A DNA stretch of 64,000 bases from Trematomus loennbergii (GCA_012861695.1 JAAOOA010000060.1:6298683-6362682); one strand, 5' to 3'; positions 24,452 to 36,454 are shown, counted from the first letter of the stretch. The notes: generated from the letters alone by a model not told the origin. Program-made: numbers and translations.

Positions 24452-24766
24452 TAGGGATGCTCCGATCGCCAATTTTGGGGCCGATCGCCGGAATCAGTAT
24501 CGGCCGATACCGATCGCCGATCCGATCGAGTGGGGGGGCCTAAATGGAAGATTTAAACATCACTTTAAATCTTCCATTTAAAGTGATGTTTAAAACTCAG
24601 TTAATGGGGCTCATTCACTGGAGCTTCCACAAACAACAATCAACTTAATTATTACATTCAAATGATGTATATTATTCAAGTTTACATTAACTTGGGATAA
24701 TAACACAGGAGAAATTAGCGGAAGCGCTCTCTTTTCCTCTCTCCCTCTCTCTCTCACCCTCTCTCT

Positions 24767-24798
<32 letters not shown>

Positions 24799-25226
24799 CA
24801 GCCTGTCAGTATCTCCTGCAGCTCACTGATCCAGTAATGAGTGACCCGACAGTGAAGAATAAATATATTTATAACTAGTGTAGCTTGTTCCAGAGGTAGA
24901 TCAAATAGCTAAGTGTGTTAGGTCTAACTCTTAGTGTGTGTTTTGCTCCTGCTCACCGGTCCGTCACAGCGGGCGGAGCTGCAGGATTTCTGCTTCACAC
25001 ACGTGCATACCGCTATTTTACTGTCATTTTCGGACACCTTAAAATACTGCCAGACTGGTGAAGCCATTTTGGGGAGCTTGTTTTGCCGCACACAGAGAAA
25101 AGTGTCATGTATTTTACGTCATGTGATCGGCTCTCGCGATCGGCATGTTTAGAGAGCACCGATGGATCGGTAGAGAGTGAGTATCGGCAGATCTCGATCG
25201 GTGACCGATCGATCGGAGCATCCCTA
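24452..25226. mobile_element. hAT element with perfect 8-bp target duplication
   Basis: A 775-bp element with ends TAGGGATGCTCCGATCG and CGATCGGAGCATCCCTA, flanked by a perfect duplication ACATTTAG (24444-24451 and 25227-25234). CGATCG-rich subterminal repeats lie in both arms. The interior holds interleaved inverted repeats (24541-24594) and a CT microsatellite (24727-24796), but no transposase. Confidence 0.93.
24727..24796. repeat. CT-rich microsatellite
   Basis: An imperfect CT tract ends in a run of pure CT units. It lies inside the hAT element. Confidence 0.85.
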
Positions 25227-25234
25227 ACATTTAG

Positions 25235-26890
25235 TCATAGTAGCCAAATGGTGGTACTACAACATCGGTCTTAGGCACGTGATGCCATCGGGCCAAAAAA
25301 TACTTTTTCCCATTTACTAACATTGGGACATAGACGTCTGTAAATCAGTGAATAACACTTGAATTGACCTTATTTAAATCATAAGGTCCTACAAGTTGTA
25401 AGATGCACTAAAAACGAAATCCAGTTTTTCTCTCCATTAATCTGACTAAACCGAATGGCTGTGAATGTGACGTTTTGGATTGGAGGCGGAGTTTGAGAAA
25501 AATGAAAGTGCTCATGCTCAAAGGGCCCAGTGGATGCATAAGACCGCCTGGAAATCTAGGGATAATACGGGTATTTTTGTTCTCGAGAGCCATTTTGGCT
25601 ACTTGTCCCACCGAGCATCTCCAACCCTGAATCCAGTTCACTTCATACATCCATGATTCCTCCACACAGGCATGTCATCCATAAATCTCTTCATTGTTAC
25701 AGAAGTGGGAGGGGCTAAGTAGTGAGATGGAAATGCTAGTGATGGAAGAAATTATTTATAAAGAGGGTGATTTACTCTAAATGGTGGTTGCTAACCTTTT
25801 TCATTTGGGATAACCACGGTTATGGTCATGATTTAAATAATAGAGTTTGTGTGCTATTTTATCTGAGCATTCAAGGTCATTTTCTCTTACACATGACAAG
25901 TCACCGCCCTGAGGAGATGAGTCAAATCTTATTGTAGTCACGCAATTCTGTATTATCCATCACCTTCCCCCTATTGGCTTACCAAAAGAAGGTTTACAAG
26001 TCCATCAGTGCTATTCTCTTTTAATTTGCAGCTAGGGATGAGAGTGTAAAAGCTCGGGAAAAGGGTATTTGAAAAGATTTTGCTAGCCAGACAGTGGCGG
26101 TGATCTGCCATTAGTGAGCAGAATGATTGATTTCTTAGAGAGGATGTGTGGCACTGGAAAAGAAACATTTACCCCTCGGGCAGGGAGGCGGCATTAATAA
26201 AACATTACAGGGAATGAGTCGCCAGCTCTCTGAATCCAGAGTTTAATGACTGTTTTCCTCTCTTTATATGTTCAAAGGCTGTTCCTTGAGATTCTCAATT
26301 CTGAAAATATGCAAGTTTTGTAATCTAATGGAAATAAACTATGTTAACTTTGCCAAATGTAACATCTGACTAAAAGTTATGAACAGTGTTTGCATTGGCA
26401 TTTCATTTTGAGTCATGGATCTTCTTTCTATAAAATGACTTGTTTTCCAGTCATTGCAGGTCTCAAATGTTTCCATTAATTTTGAAATGGTAGGATATTA
26501 CTGTCAGTTTGACACATTCATTCAAAGCCAGGGGCTGATATTCCAAAACTGACGCACTGTTTACCCAACCATGATTTGAAGTTAATTAACTCTGCTAATA
26601 TTTCTGATGTAATCTGCTGTTTGTTGTTTGTTTCTTTGCTTGAAAAGCAGCATCACATTTTTCACAATGAGCGATGCAACATCTTAGCTCTATTAAAACA
26701 ATAATTATAATAATTGTTTTCCTGTGAAAAGCCTTTTGTCCACATATGATGTCCCTATAGCCATCTCCTAGTTAAGTTATTGTTTAGTCAAATCAATGTA
26801 ATTACATTTTAAGCCTTTTTTTGGGTTCACTGCTCAATTCTATCAAATATCTTTAATTTAGACAGTTCCCGAAATGGAATCACCTATCCA
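25235..26890. other. No gene seen; unique sequence
   Basis: No recognisable exon, repeat or RNA gene. Confidence 0.5.
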
Positions 26891-26894
26891 TCTA

Positions 26895-27120
26895 TTTACA
26901 AACTTCCTCGGCTGCAGGCCAAGCCAAGCAGCTCAGACCTCGTTTCCCCCAGCAACACCCTCCAGGAAATCCAGAGACATTCCCCGGTGAGATAGGAATT
27001 GTAATCCTTCCAATGTGCTCATGGGTCTACCTTGGGGTCATCCCTCAGTTTGATTTCTCCACTGAGCCACATCCTGATAGGAATTGATGGTTCTTCTGCA
27101 AGCTGGTACAGCATCCATGA
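26895..27120. repeat. Degenerate teleost dispersed repeat
   Basis: Diverged versions of CATCTATTTACAAACTTCC, CAGCAACACCCTCCAGGAAA, ATCCAGAGACATTCCCC and CTTGGGGTCATCC follow one another. The order is that of a widespread fish repeat usually seen with CTCCAGCTCTTCCGG and GGAGACATTCCCAGG-like motifs. The copy is old and the class cannot be fixed from it. Confidence 0.45.
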
Positions 27121-27575
27121 GTTTAACCAGTCCTTGAAAGGGCCTCATTCATAAAACACATCTTGAGTGAACACGCAAACACTGATGTGTCCTCCAATAT
27201 TATGGAGGGCACATGAGGGAATAGACATGGTGTAATGTTCAACAACAAAACATTGTATTCCCCAAATCCAAGGTCTTACAAATGTTTTGTGTCTCTTTTA
27301 AATCATTTACGAAAGGCACTTCCATGAACCCTATTCAGGTCTTGAAAATTCCAGCAGACCCTCTAGTCCCTTTTAGATAATTCAAACCACCAGTCTTATC
27401 TAGTCCAGTAGTCTATAATGCCGTAGTTATTTTTGCCTGATCTCTATGCAACATTTGAAAGACCGGTCAATGCTTCACGAGGTGGACAAAGTACAATGTA
27501 CTGCGAAAACAAAAGGGAGGCACCTTAAGCCGAGTTTTACTAAAAGTTAAGCTGATACAATAACAGATAAACATG
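27121..27575. other. No gene seen
   Basis: Unique sequence between repeat fragments. Confidence 0.45.
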
Positions 27576-27925
27576 TAACTAAGGGAGCAGGCAAGGTAGA
27601 ACAAAAGCAACAAAACAGACAGGAAACATGGGAAAACCACGGACAAGGCAAGAACATTGATGGGACACATTGACAAGTAGAACATGACATAGCAGGGAAC
27701 ATAGAGAACACCAAGACAAGAATATATACAAACGCAGAAAATTCAGCTGGAGAGGGCAGGCAAAATGGCAGCAGGGTGTTTTCACACAGGTGGATAGATC
27801 AGGGTGTGGAAGACAATAACAAAGGTGGGAAAACAAAAACACAATGAGTAAAACTAAAGAAGACACAAGAAGAGAATACTTTTCCAAATAAATCAAAAAG
27901 CACAAAAACCAAGATCGTGACGACA
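27576..27925. repeat. Probable dispersed repeat, A- and G-rich
   Basis: The + strand is unusually rich in AACA, GACA and GGGAA words and ends near AACCAAGATCGTGACG. This composition and the ATCGTGAC ending recall a purine-rich repeat class in teleosts. Open frames on the minus strand (for example 27579-27926, Leu-, Cys- and Ser-rich) are a by-product of this bias. Confidence 0.4.
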
Positions 27926-27929
27926 CTCT

Positions 27930-28146
27930 AAGAATACGTGATCAATTATTTGTTGATAAACCTTAAATGAATCTAAATCTTTAACGTAACCAAAGCTATC
28001 AAACAAACATAGAAGAAAAATAAAAGTACAATAGTAGTCTCTGAATTCTAGTGGAGTAGAGGTATAAAGAAAAGCTGAAATACCCACGTCAAAATCTTAC
28101 AAAGTACAGTACTTGAGTAAATGTACTAAATTACCTTCCATCACTG
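27930..28146. repeat. Dispersed repeat with AGTACTTGAGTAAATGTACT end
   Basis: The segment contains CTAGTGGAGTAGAGGTATAA and ends with TACAGTACTTGAGTAAATG then ACCTTCCATCACTG. These motifs in this order are typical of an abundant non-coding teleost element. Only one end is convincing. Confidence 0.6.
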
Positions 28147-28340
28147 CACTGAACAAACTGAAACGTTTACTTTAATTACACTTATTATGGCAACAGATTA
28201 TGTCAATAATATTAAGTCGTACCTAATATAGTATTGCTTCCAACTAACCTAATACAGTTATGTGAAATCTGTTGACATAACACATAATTCAAGTCAACAT
28301 TTCAGTGTACTACACACCAGCCTTAAATGTTTGCGTGTAA

Positions 28341-28774
28341 AGGCCCGGACACACCAAGCTGACAACAAAGAACTGACACAGACGGACCCCCGACTGTTGT
28401 GTCGCCTCGCGTCTCTGCGTCTTGGCCATGTGTCGCACTGGAACACATTTTCACTCTACAACGAGAAGCTCATGGGGCTTTCCCGAACCTGTGTCGAGAG
28501 CTGGAGTTCAATGAAATCTCAGATTTGCCTTCTTAATAGTTTGTTTGGGTCCCTCACTTCCGTTTTGCTTCTCATGCACTGACTCGCTAGCTGAACAGCC
28601 AATCAGAGTGATTTCTTTTGCCGACTGCCTTTGGCCGCCTTTTCGGCCGAAAAGGCGTCGGCACGGCTGAAAAGACCCGACGGTGCGGGACACACCAATC
28701 TGAGTAGGACGTCGACGCTCATCGTCGGCCTGACGCCCACCGACGCCGATAATCGGCCTGGTGTGTCCGTGCCT
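28341..28774. mobile_element. PIF/Harbinger-like MITE
   Basis: A 434-bp element with ends AGGCCCGGACACACCA and TGGTGTGTCCGTGCCT, flanked by the trinucleotide TAA (28338-28340 and 28775-28777). A 3-bp TWA target duplication is characteristic of PIF/Harbinger. The interior is GC-rich and includes a short palindrome around TTTTCGGCCGAAAA. No transposase or Myb-like gene is present. Confidence 0.8.
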
Positions 28775-28777
28775 TAA

Positions 28778-30471
28778 AGCCAGTGAATGGTTTGTTGACT
28801 AGAGAGGCAATTAATAAATGCAAGTTAATTGACTATTTATGTTATTAAAGAGCCAACCCTGGGGGAGTTATTGTGTGGTCTCTCTTTCCTACTAAAGCTT
28901 GAGAAGGATGCTATGAATGGTGCAGCTCCTCATCTGGGACCAATTTGTCTTCAGGGAACCTACGAGAAGACATTGCCCCTGACAACAAAGCTTCTTAGGT
29001 AACCGAGGGTTGCAAACATGTCCACCATAATAAGGTAGGATTGCAGATGGGGGACTGAATCCCCCTTAATAGTGTGTTTTCATCCATCATATCTGCTTTT
29101 CATTTGCATTCATTGATACCGAGGCCTGTGTTGAGAGAGAAAAGAAGGGACTAGCCCCAGTGAAGAAAAATCACCATCGGTTGATCACAACATAATGAAT
29201 AAGTGCCGGAGTGGAAGCTGGCAGCGTTTTATGTGGGGATTTGAGTGAAGCCTGCCATAATATAAAAGATGTGCTGTAGCTGGCTAGGTGCCACATCCCT
29301 GCATTAAATAAAGTGCCCTTGTGTGCTTGCTTAGTGGGTTAACAAGGCACTCTCCAATGAAGAATCAAAATGCCCCTAGAGAGAACAAAGGCTCATTCAA
29401 ATGCAAGCCTTTCCAAAAAGTCATAAACCTGTCAAAAAGAAAAGAAAAGGGGCACAAAGAAAAGAGCTAAGCACAATAAACCTCTCACATTTATATTTAC
29501 AGGAAATGTAATGGTTCTGCCTCGAGTTTAAAAGTGATATTTTGAGTTTGTATCGGCAGGACGACTGTCTTCCAGATGATAATGGTCGTCTTATACCAGA
29601 AATGAAATAAGAAAATGCTTTTGCTTGATTAATGGTCTGCATGCCAGTGTGACCTGTTGGTGTACGTGTTTGTACAGCCTATTGTATTCTTTAAATCTGA
29701 AAGATTTCACAATTATCTTAGAGGTTGCAAACACAATGCATGTCATTCATTTAGCCATCCTGTGTGGTTTCATTGCAATCATCAGACAAATCGAGCCTAC
29801 GTCAATCCTCCTTACATCTCTATGTTCAACTTTCATTTAGATCTCAAGAGCCTGTTATCTCTTGTTCTCTTCAACCTTGTGAACTATTACACTGACATTC
29901 TTGCCTGAGCTATCAGCTCCATTTTCTCTCACACAATGGAATGGTGAGGAACATATAGACAGTTCTTGAATGAAATCTGTATTCTTATTTATCTTACCGT
30001 TAAGATGCTGGAAGTGAACAGCATGGTTCTTTGTTGTAAATGCATTGAAACTAAACTAACATGAAGGAGAAACTTTTTTTTATTATAAAGAAAAATAATG
30101 TTGTAACATATTGGACCAACATATTTGAGTTACTTCTCTTACCTTTTATGCATGTCCTTTATTGCCGTCCCAGTATGCCTGGTAGTGGATGGTATACTGT
30201 ATGCCATTAAGCAATCAAGCACAACAGCTTACAGTGGCCTCTTCACAGTAAGTGGTACCTCAGTTAGTGGAATGTTGTTATTATCCACTCCTCCAGACTG
30301 TGCAATGAAAAAGGCAGCTTTTCAAATAATTCATCCGCTGCACAAACCTGTTGCAAAGATCTACATTTATAGCCGCAATCATTTAATGTGTTAAAATAAA
30401 AAAGATTCTCCTCACCTGTTAATTTAATCCAGCATTTACAAGTTCTCTCCCATAGATGAATTATTATCCTT
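28778..30471. other. No gene seen; unique sequence
   Basis: No recognisable exon, repeat or RNA gene. The part at 29200-29345 has balanced composition. Confidence 0.5.
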
Positions 30472-30475
30472 ATAG

Positions 30476-31063
30476 AGTGGTGCAGTGATTACGTATTTCT
30501 GTAGGCCGACCCGGAAGATAGAATCTTAAAGATTCCCTCGACAAAAAGCAGTGAGATTTCCCCACTGGGTTTGGGTATATTGCAGGAAATAAGCTTGTGG
30601 GCAACACACGTCCATAATACTTCATACGTTTTGTTCAGCAGGTTAATTTCATCCCATTAACACCACTTTGTGATTTTTGAAGCGTGAATACAATCGGCAG
30701 AAGTAAAAAGCTAACATTGGGCTATTAACAAACTACATCATGGAGTCATCGCTGTGCATCACCACCGCTAAGATAAAGGCGGACTCTTGTCGGTGTGATG
30801 ACTTTCAGTAGTTTATTTAGTCACTTGTTAGTAACCACTGTTTTTGTGAAGCTGCTGACATTCATGAGTCGATTATTTACTGGCTTATTTAATGTTGAAG
30901 AAAAAAACTTGAACATCTTTTAAGCTTTTGTTTGCCACAGACCTTATTTCAGGCTTCAAACCACAAACACATTCAGAAAAAACTGTTGACCTTGAGACTA
31001 GGAAACCAGAATTCGTAAAATAGTTAGTCTTTTCCGGGTTTTAGGACCCATTCTTGCACCATT
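30476..31063 (+). mobile_element. Family D MITE
   Basis: About 590 bp starting AGTGGTGCAGTGATTACG and ending TTCTTGCACCATT. The left subterminal GTAGGCCGACCCGGAAG, the internal AAGATAAAGGCGGACTC, the CCACAGACCTTATTTC block and the right TTCCGGGTTTTAGGACC block define the family. Compared with 11635-12214 it lies in the opposite orientation. Non-coding. Confidence 0.8.
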
Positions 31064-31149
31064 GTCCATCGGTTGATAGAGGTTTCATGAATGAGGTGGA
31101 TGGTTTCTTCTTTTGTTTTCTTTTTGTTTCTAAAAAATGGCTGAAGGGG

Positions 31150-31290
31150 TATATGCCAATACGAGGGTCAATGGTTTTATACCCAATCCCTGCAGTCAAC
31201 ATGTCGAAATGTCCTTGGGAAAGGTACTGAACCTCACAAGCAACTGTGCAGCTGGGATGGCAGTCAACAAGGATTCCGTAGTAAATGGTG
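31150..31290 (+). repeat. SINE-like fragment (CTGCAGTCAACATGTCG type)
   Basis: It contains CCCTGCAGTCAACATGTCG, AATGTCCTTGGGAAAGGTAC and TGAACCTCA. This matches the body of a common fish tRNA-derived SINE, also present as a fragment at 49455-49545. Promoter boxes are not preserved. Confidence 0.6.
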
Positions 31291-31911
31291 CATTAGATTT
31301 AATTTTACGGATTCAATAGCTTCTTTGTTTTCAAGCCTGTAGGCCATTCGTCATACTGTTTATTTCCGATGTTTTGAGAGAAACCATTTGTATATTGAGG
31401 GCAAACTCTAATCTATTTTTATAGGACTTACACATCAAATACAAAGTGACCGTGTCATTTAACTGCCTGTTGTTCAAAGGCTTTGCAAGGTTCACCAACA
31501 GAACTCTGCCTCCTTGACGCTTTCTGCCTCCCACCCTTCCACTCCCTGCTACAGCTTGACTGGAGAATTACTGTATTTGGTGCAATTTGATGGACTGCTG
31601 AACTGTGAATATGCTTCAGCCCAGACAGCTGTCTTGCCCAGAAAGAAATGTGATGGATGGGTAGGAGAGCATGGGAGACATATGGAAATGACCAGGCATG
31701 AAAGGAAAGAGAAATTCTGTGCTCCTTTGTTTCAATAGCCCCCCCGACCACACACAGGAACTTTTGTGGTTTTTATTTTTGCTGTTACTTCCAACAAGTG
31801 GACAATGTCAGCTGTTTTATCTCCAATGAATCTATTTCCCTTATTTCCTATACTTTTTTAAATTATATTTTTATAATTTTTCAAAAAAGTATTTACAAAA
31901 CAAAACGATTG
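31291..31911. other. No gene seen
   Basis: Unique sequence. Several overlapping open frames of 67-98 codons occur on both strands at 31331-31751, but none shows a domain. Confidence 0.5.
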
Positions 31912-32070
31912 AAGAAAACCCTTTATTTATCCCAAGAGGAAATGTAGTTATTCACTCACATTGTAATATATACCCAGTACAACACTTTATATTTGATGGT
32001 CTGATCAGGAGTTGAACCGGGGACTTACGGTTCCCAAGGTCAAGCACAGACTGAGCTACTGTCACACTTT
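31912..32070 (-). mobile_element. tRNA-derived SINE
   Basis: Read on the minus strand, an A-box-like TAGCTCAGTCTG is followed by an exact B-box GGTTCAACTCC, the two parts of an internal RNA polymerase III promoter. The tail contains TCTTGGGATAAATAAAGGG, like the GGGATTAATAAAGTATG tail of the SINE at 56820. It is not a functional tRNA: the cloverleaf arms are not maintained and the element continues into a SINE body. Confidence 0.75.
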
Positions 32071-32322
32071 GTTTAAACAAATACAATTAATGCATACATA
32101 ATAAAGAAATAAAAACCAAACAAAAGGAGGAAAAAGAGACAAGAAGAAGAACAAGGAAATATACATTGTTATTTTATCAATTTAAGTTGTTCTGTTGTTG
32201 TGGGGAGGGTCTGGCCATGCTTGGGTAAAGAGGAACTAGGAAAGGAGGCAGGTTTAATTGAAAGGGATTATATTGTCTTTGAAGGGTGGAGAAAGCTTTT
32301 CCAGGTGTGCATGACCCATTAA

Positions 32323-32617
32323 AGAGGACATGCTCATTTTCAGGTATTCATGTTTACATGCTTTAATGTTCAAAAAGCTCTTTAGTTTTTTCATACTGCC
32401 TGTGCTGCAGCACCTCTTTTCACCCTCTGTCTGAAACCAGAGCCCAGTCTGCTCTGATTGTTAGTTTGCCAGGTGTTTCAGGCAGGGGGGGGGGAGTGTG
32501 TGGGAGAGAAACTCCCTCTGGAGTCCCTTTTGGATGTTAACCTTTGCAGACCACAACACAACAACTGTATAACACACTAGGGAAGAGAAAAGCCCCAAAA
32601 GCATAAAAAGGGCCTCT
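32323..32617 (+). mobile_element. Family B MITE, complete, TTAA target site
   Basis: A 295-bp element running from AGAGGACATGCTCATTTTCA to AAGGGCCTCT, flanked by TTAA (32319-32322 and 32618-32621). It contains the CTGTGCTGCAGCACCTCTTT and CTCTGTCTGAAACCAGAGCC blocks. The latter is the uninterrupted form of the site into which the DIRS element at 38980 inserted. A run of ten Gs lies near 32488. Confidence 0.88.
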
Positions 32618-32621
32618 TTAA

Positions 32622-33140
32622 CAGATTGAGCTAATTTGTTCAAAATGTCCTGCACCTAATTGAGACAAAAATTCATCTATAAGGAATGTAACGTTTCTCT
32701 CTGGAGGTCAGTCATATTGATGAAAAAAGAACTGAACTCATTGGAATGCATTTATCACGACAGTAGCGACATCTGCTCAGTCTCCACAAGCAGTGTCAGG
32801 TCGTGGAGGCTAGCTGGGTGGTGCTGCGCTGACAGCAGCCAAAGATCAGGATTGACAAAGTGGATCACCATCCCAGATAGAGTGGCAGCTAAGCATAATT
32901 TCCCAATAACTCACCATATATTTGGCAACGCCTTAGTCAGCAGAAGGCCTCCGGGCCATCAATCTAATCCGAGGAGATTGATCCACTGAGTGTGTTTGCG
33001 CGTGTGGAAAAAAAAGGGGGAGATAGAGAGAGGAAAAATAGAGATGCAAGACATGTGACTGCGTACATGAGGCTGACAGGATGTAGAAAGAGCTTTTTGT
33101 GGTTTTATTGTGTGATAGCACAAATTAGTGTGTGTTTTGT
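32622..33140. other. No gene seen; unique sequence
   Basis: No recognisable exon or repeat. Confidence 0.45.
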
Positions 33141-33815
33141 GCAGGGTTGGGGGCGTTACTTTAAAGGGGACCTATAATGCAAAATGCACTTTTGTACGTC
33201 TTTTATACATGAATATGTGTTTCCAGGGAACTCACCAAGTGTCAGAAAACACAACCCTCTCTATTTTCCTCCATACCCAAATCTCTAAAAAAGGGGCTGC
33301 AACGGATCTGATGAAAACTGATCCAGATTTGAACACTGTCCTGACGTCAGGACGGTGGCGCTACGGCTATTGGGCCAACTCCACCAATCAGGAGGAGACA
33401 ACCACGGCCATTGCTGTTCGAAAGCGCTGGAGACGATGTAGTACATATGCCAGGCCTGTAGGTGGTGCTGTTCTCACCGAATCTGCCCTTGCAAAAACAG
33501 AGCTAAAAAATGTCAAATTGAGCAAAATGAGGCATGGCTAAAATGCATGATCTGTTTGGTATTTTGAAAAAAAAAAAGTATAAATATGCCTTATATAGGT
33601 ATGGTCCTACACTATATTATTCAAATATAGCATGATAGGTCCACTTTAAATATGTATTCCATCACAGTTACTAGTTACCTGAAACTAACATGTTCTCATT
33701 TTCTTTGTAAAATTAATCTATTTACGTAATTTGTTATATGTATCTCTAGGGGAATACTTTTTTGTATCCTGATTACGTAATCTCGTTACATCTAATCCGT
33801 TACTCCCCAAGCCTA
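33141..33815 (+). repeat. Dispersed repeat H, split by a family C MITE
   Basis: The left piece GCAGGGTTGGGGGCGTTACT (33141-33160) and the right piece starting after 33645 (ATTCCATCACAGTTACTAGT, later TGATTACGTAATCTCGTTAC and CCGTTACTCCCCAAGCC) together form one copy of a repeat. An uninterrupted relative starts at 50936. The target TTAA sits exactly at the junction. Confidence 0.7.
33165..33645 (+). mobile_element. Family C MITE, complete, TTAA target site
   Basis: A 481-bp element with ends AGGGGACCTATAATGC and GCATGATAGGTCCACT, flanked by TTAA (33161-33164 and 33646-33649). The interior has GGGAACTCACCAAGTGTCAG and AAAGCGCTGGAGACGATGTA followed by ATGCCAGGCCTGTAG. The open frame across it (33128-33541) is a chance reading of the repeat, since related frames appear in the other copies. 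Confidence 0.9.
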
Positions 33816-34511
33816 ATTGTGTGCGTCATATGCATCCAATGAGAGATGTGCAAGGGATGGTTGGTGTCAGGGAGCCTTCAGCAGAGTCTCCACATGCCAA
33901 GTTAACGCTGAGGAGGTGACTGGAGGCTGCCTCATGTGTTGGCTGTCTGAAAGGTCACTAGCTGCTCCAACCCCTGACAGGCTCATCGAACGCATCCTGC
34001 TAACTGTGCACACATGAAGCAGGACGTGACACATACTCCTTAATATGTACTCCAAAAGATGTGTATGCGAAAACTTTAGATAATATACTTCTAACAGTTT
34101 TTTCTCAATGCTAAGAAAATATGCTTTGAATCACACATGACTAAAATAAATGGACAGCCACATAAACTAATGAAAACAGTGTGTTCATATTGAAAGCAAA
34201 TATTAATGTTCATGCTGTGCTGAAATAAAATACATATTTGATTAAATTAGCTCACAAGCTCACAATTGGCTAAATTGACTAATTAAGTAGGTAATATATA
34301 TTTTTTCAACATATAGGTATAACATTTTTAATAATAAAACTGAAAGAGGAAAGTGATTTTACAAATACACTAGATTTCCATTACTTTATATCCTCTGCCT
34401 GTTCAATATACCTGTGACATCATTTACATATGGAGGCTGACAGTTGCAAACAAGGTTCAAAGGCCTAAAACACTTACATTTGCCATATTTGATCCAATAT
34501 GCTCCTTTAGA
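33816..34511. other. No gene seen; unique sequence
   Basis: AT-rich DNA without recognisable features. Confidence 0.45.
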
Positions 34512-34606
34512 TATCTTTTTATTTTTATTTTTTCCTTATAGCTTTGTGAAGCACCTTGAGATGACGTTGTCTTTAAAGTGTGCTATATAAATCAAATGTA
34601 TTATTA
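34512..34606 (+). repeat. LINE 3'-end fragment
   Basis: Contains TTTGTGAAGCACCTTGAGAT and GTGTGCTATATAAATCAAATG, the standard 3' untranslated end of several fish LINE families. The coding part is absent, as expected for extreme 5' truncation. Confidence 0.65.
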
Positions 34607-35079
34607 TTTGAAGGAACGTGCTTGAGATTCGGAAATAATGCAAATATGAAAACTGCCAAAACACACGCAAATGAAGAAACATCTTCACGAACTTGACAAC
34701 ACAAGCGCAACATTTACTCACAGGAAGTGATGTTTGCCGCTCTTAGCTGGCAATGATCATTTGCAGTACCAAATCATTACAAACTGCTCAATTTACCCCT
34801 GATCAATGCATGGTGACTTATTTTCGACACCAGTATATATTAGTACATATCTTATAAACCACATGTGTAACAGCTTTTTTATACTGCTGTGTTTACCAGA
34901 GCAACCGCTTAACTTCTGTTACGAAGCGAGTATAGCAATCGTTGAGTGTGAGAAGTGAGCATTCCACATGCAACTTTTTTACCCTTATGGGTGCACCCTA
35001 TGGGTACTCATAGTGCATTTCTCCATACTTTGCATGGGTCACAATGTTTACAGTTGTCTTTACAGGCTGTAAAGAGCTG
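34607..35079. other. No gene seen
   Basis: Unique sequence; nothing that I can assign. Confidence 0.45.
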
Positions 35080-35160
35080 TTTTGAAGCTAACATGCCAAT
35101 GGTTTACAAGGACAATATTGACTATGTTCAGCATCTTAGCGTAGTGTGCTAGCATGAAAT
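35080..35160 (-). repeat. Possible fragment of dispersed repeat G
   Basis: GAAGCTAACATGCCAATGG, AGCATCTTAGCGTAG and GTGTGCTAGCATG recall the GCTAACATGCTGATG and CATCTTAGTTTAGCATG blocks of repeat G. The match is short and diverged. Confidence 0.35.
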
Positions 35161-35191
35161 CATAATTGACACAAATAACATAGTCACCATA

Positions 35192-35328
35192 GACTCCAGG
35201 TCACCTTAAAAAAAAGAATGATTTGCAACTTTACAAAGTCACATTCTTGCAAAGTCCGAACCACATCGATTAAAAGACCAATTTCTGATTCTGTGAAACA
35301 ACGAGCCCTGTGTTTGGAACGCTGCTCT
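35192..35328 (+). repeat. Local duplicate, copy 1
   Basis: A 137-bp segment beginning GACTCCAGGTCACCTT is repeated in the same orientation at 36455-36593. By eye about nine substitutions and one A-run length difference separate the copies. It has no transposon ends, no terminal repeats and no coding potential that I recognise. Confidence 0.9.
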
Positions 35329-36454
35329 CCGGCCATGATGTGATTTGTTGTTGGGATGGGTACCAGCTGCTTCCATTATCTGGCATGAAGGAGAGCTTGA
35401 TGCTACATTTTAACTGAGCTTTGTATTCGTCCCCATAATACATCAGTTGCAAGCTTTGTGTTACAAGAACAATTATGCCTAGTGAAGTTGTTGTGGGTGG
35501 TTATTTCACTATATCATACATTCATATAATAAATATCTCTAAAACATTTCAGAAATAGTATATAGATAATAATGTAGAATATCTCAATTGTGTTATATGG
35601 TCTTTAAATCTGTCTGTTCTATTCTGGTTCACAGTCTTTGAGAAATTGTTTTAGGCAGTTGCACTGTAAAGCCTATATAAGGATTTTCTTTTGATAATAA
35701 TAACAGTAATAGCTTACTGTTTGTGCTTTATTTCTAGGAAATATAATCAGGAGGCAGTGTAACATTTTTCTCCAATTTATTGTTGCCATTGAACTGATAA
35801 TGTAATGTTCACAGAGAACCTACTCTGCCATAGTAAATATTTAATGTTTATATACAAATCATGTTGTGATCTTTCAAATCTAACAGTGTATAAAAGCAGG
35901 TTAGATTTGATTACAATCGCATTCTGGACCATTGCAGAGTCGAGTTTTCCAAGCATAGCGGCAAGTATTGGATATAAAAGCCAAAATGAAACATAGATTT
36001 TAGGGGGAAATGACTAAATCACAACACTTTTCTTCACATGATGTAAGTTTAAAAATGTGCACTTCTTAACTTCCACACTCCAGCAGCTTTGTTAAATAGA
36101 TTTTCACAATGAACATATATGTCTGTCTCCTGGGGGTTTAAAAGCAAACAAGCAGTGCTTTCTATTTCCTTGATATATAAAAACTAGGAGGATTCATGGC
36201 TCTGAGTTGTTTTTCCTCAGTAGCTATATTAAATGTTTTGTTTGTTTTCTCCTGAACACAGCTTTCTTGTGTTCACCATAATTCAACAATCCCCCTTTGG
36301 GCCAACAAACAATATTTTAGCACTTCATTTTAGTAACAGTTGGACTCAAACGCATGCAAACAAAAGTCTTTCTGTTTTTTTTTTTTGTGCATTCACTGCT
36401 GATATATCATGTTTGTGTTTGTAGTGACATTGGGCTGTTTCTACAAGCAGGACT
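35329..36454. other. No gene seen; interval between local duplicates
   Basis: Unique AT-rich sequence with a T run near 36377-36386. No exon or repeat recognised. Confidence 0.45.

Noticed and set aside
27579..27926. A Leu/Cys/Ser-rich, membrane-protein-like open frame on the minus strand
   Set aside because: It mirrors the AACA/GACA composition of the plus-strand repeat. Overlapping frames look equally hydrophobic.
31912..32070. A tRNA gene on the minus strand
   Set aside because: The A- and B-box motifs are present, but the acceptor and anticodon arms do not pair and the unit continues into a SINE body and tail.
32818..33000. A possible exon in the 109-codon open frame at 32660-32989
   Set aside because: The frame has no domain and mixed composition, and I cannot identify splice sites that would join it to another coding segment.
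33128..33541. A 137-codon open frame with related frames at 45688-45915 and 56048-56332
   Set aside because: Recurrence comes from the family C MITE being repeated, not from protein conservation. The frames are interrupted differently in each copy and start outside the element.
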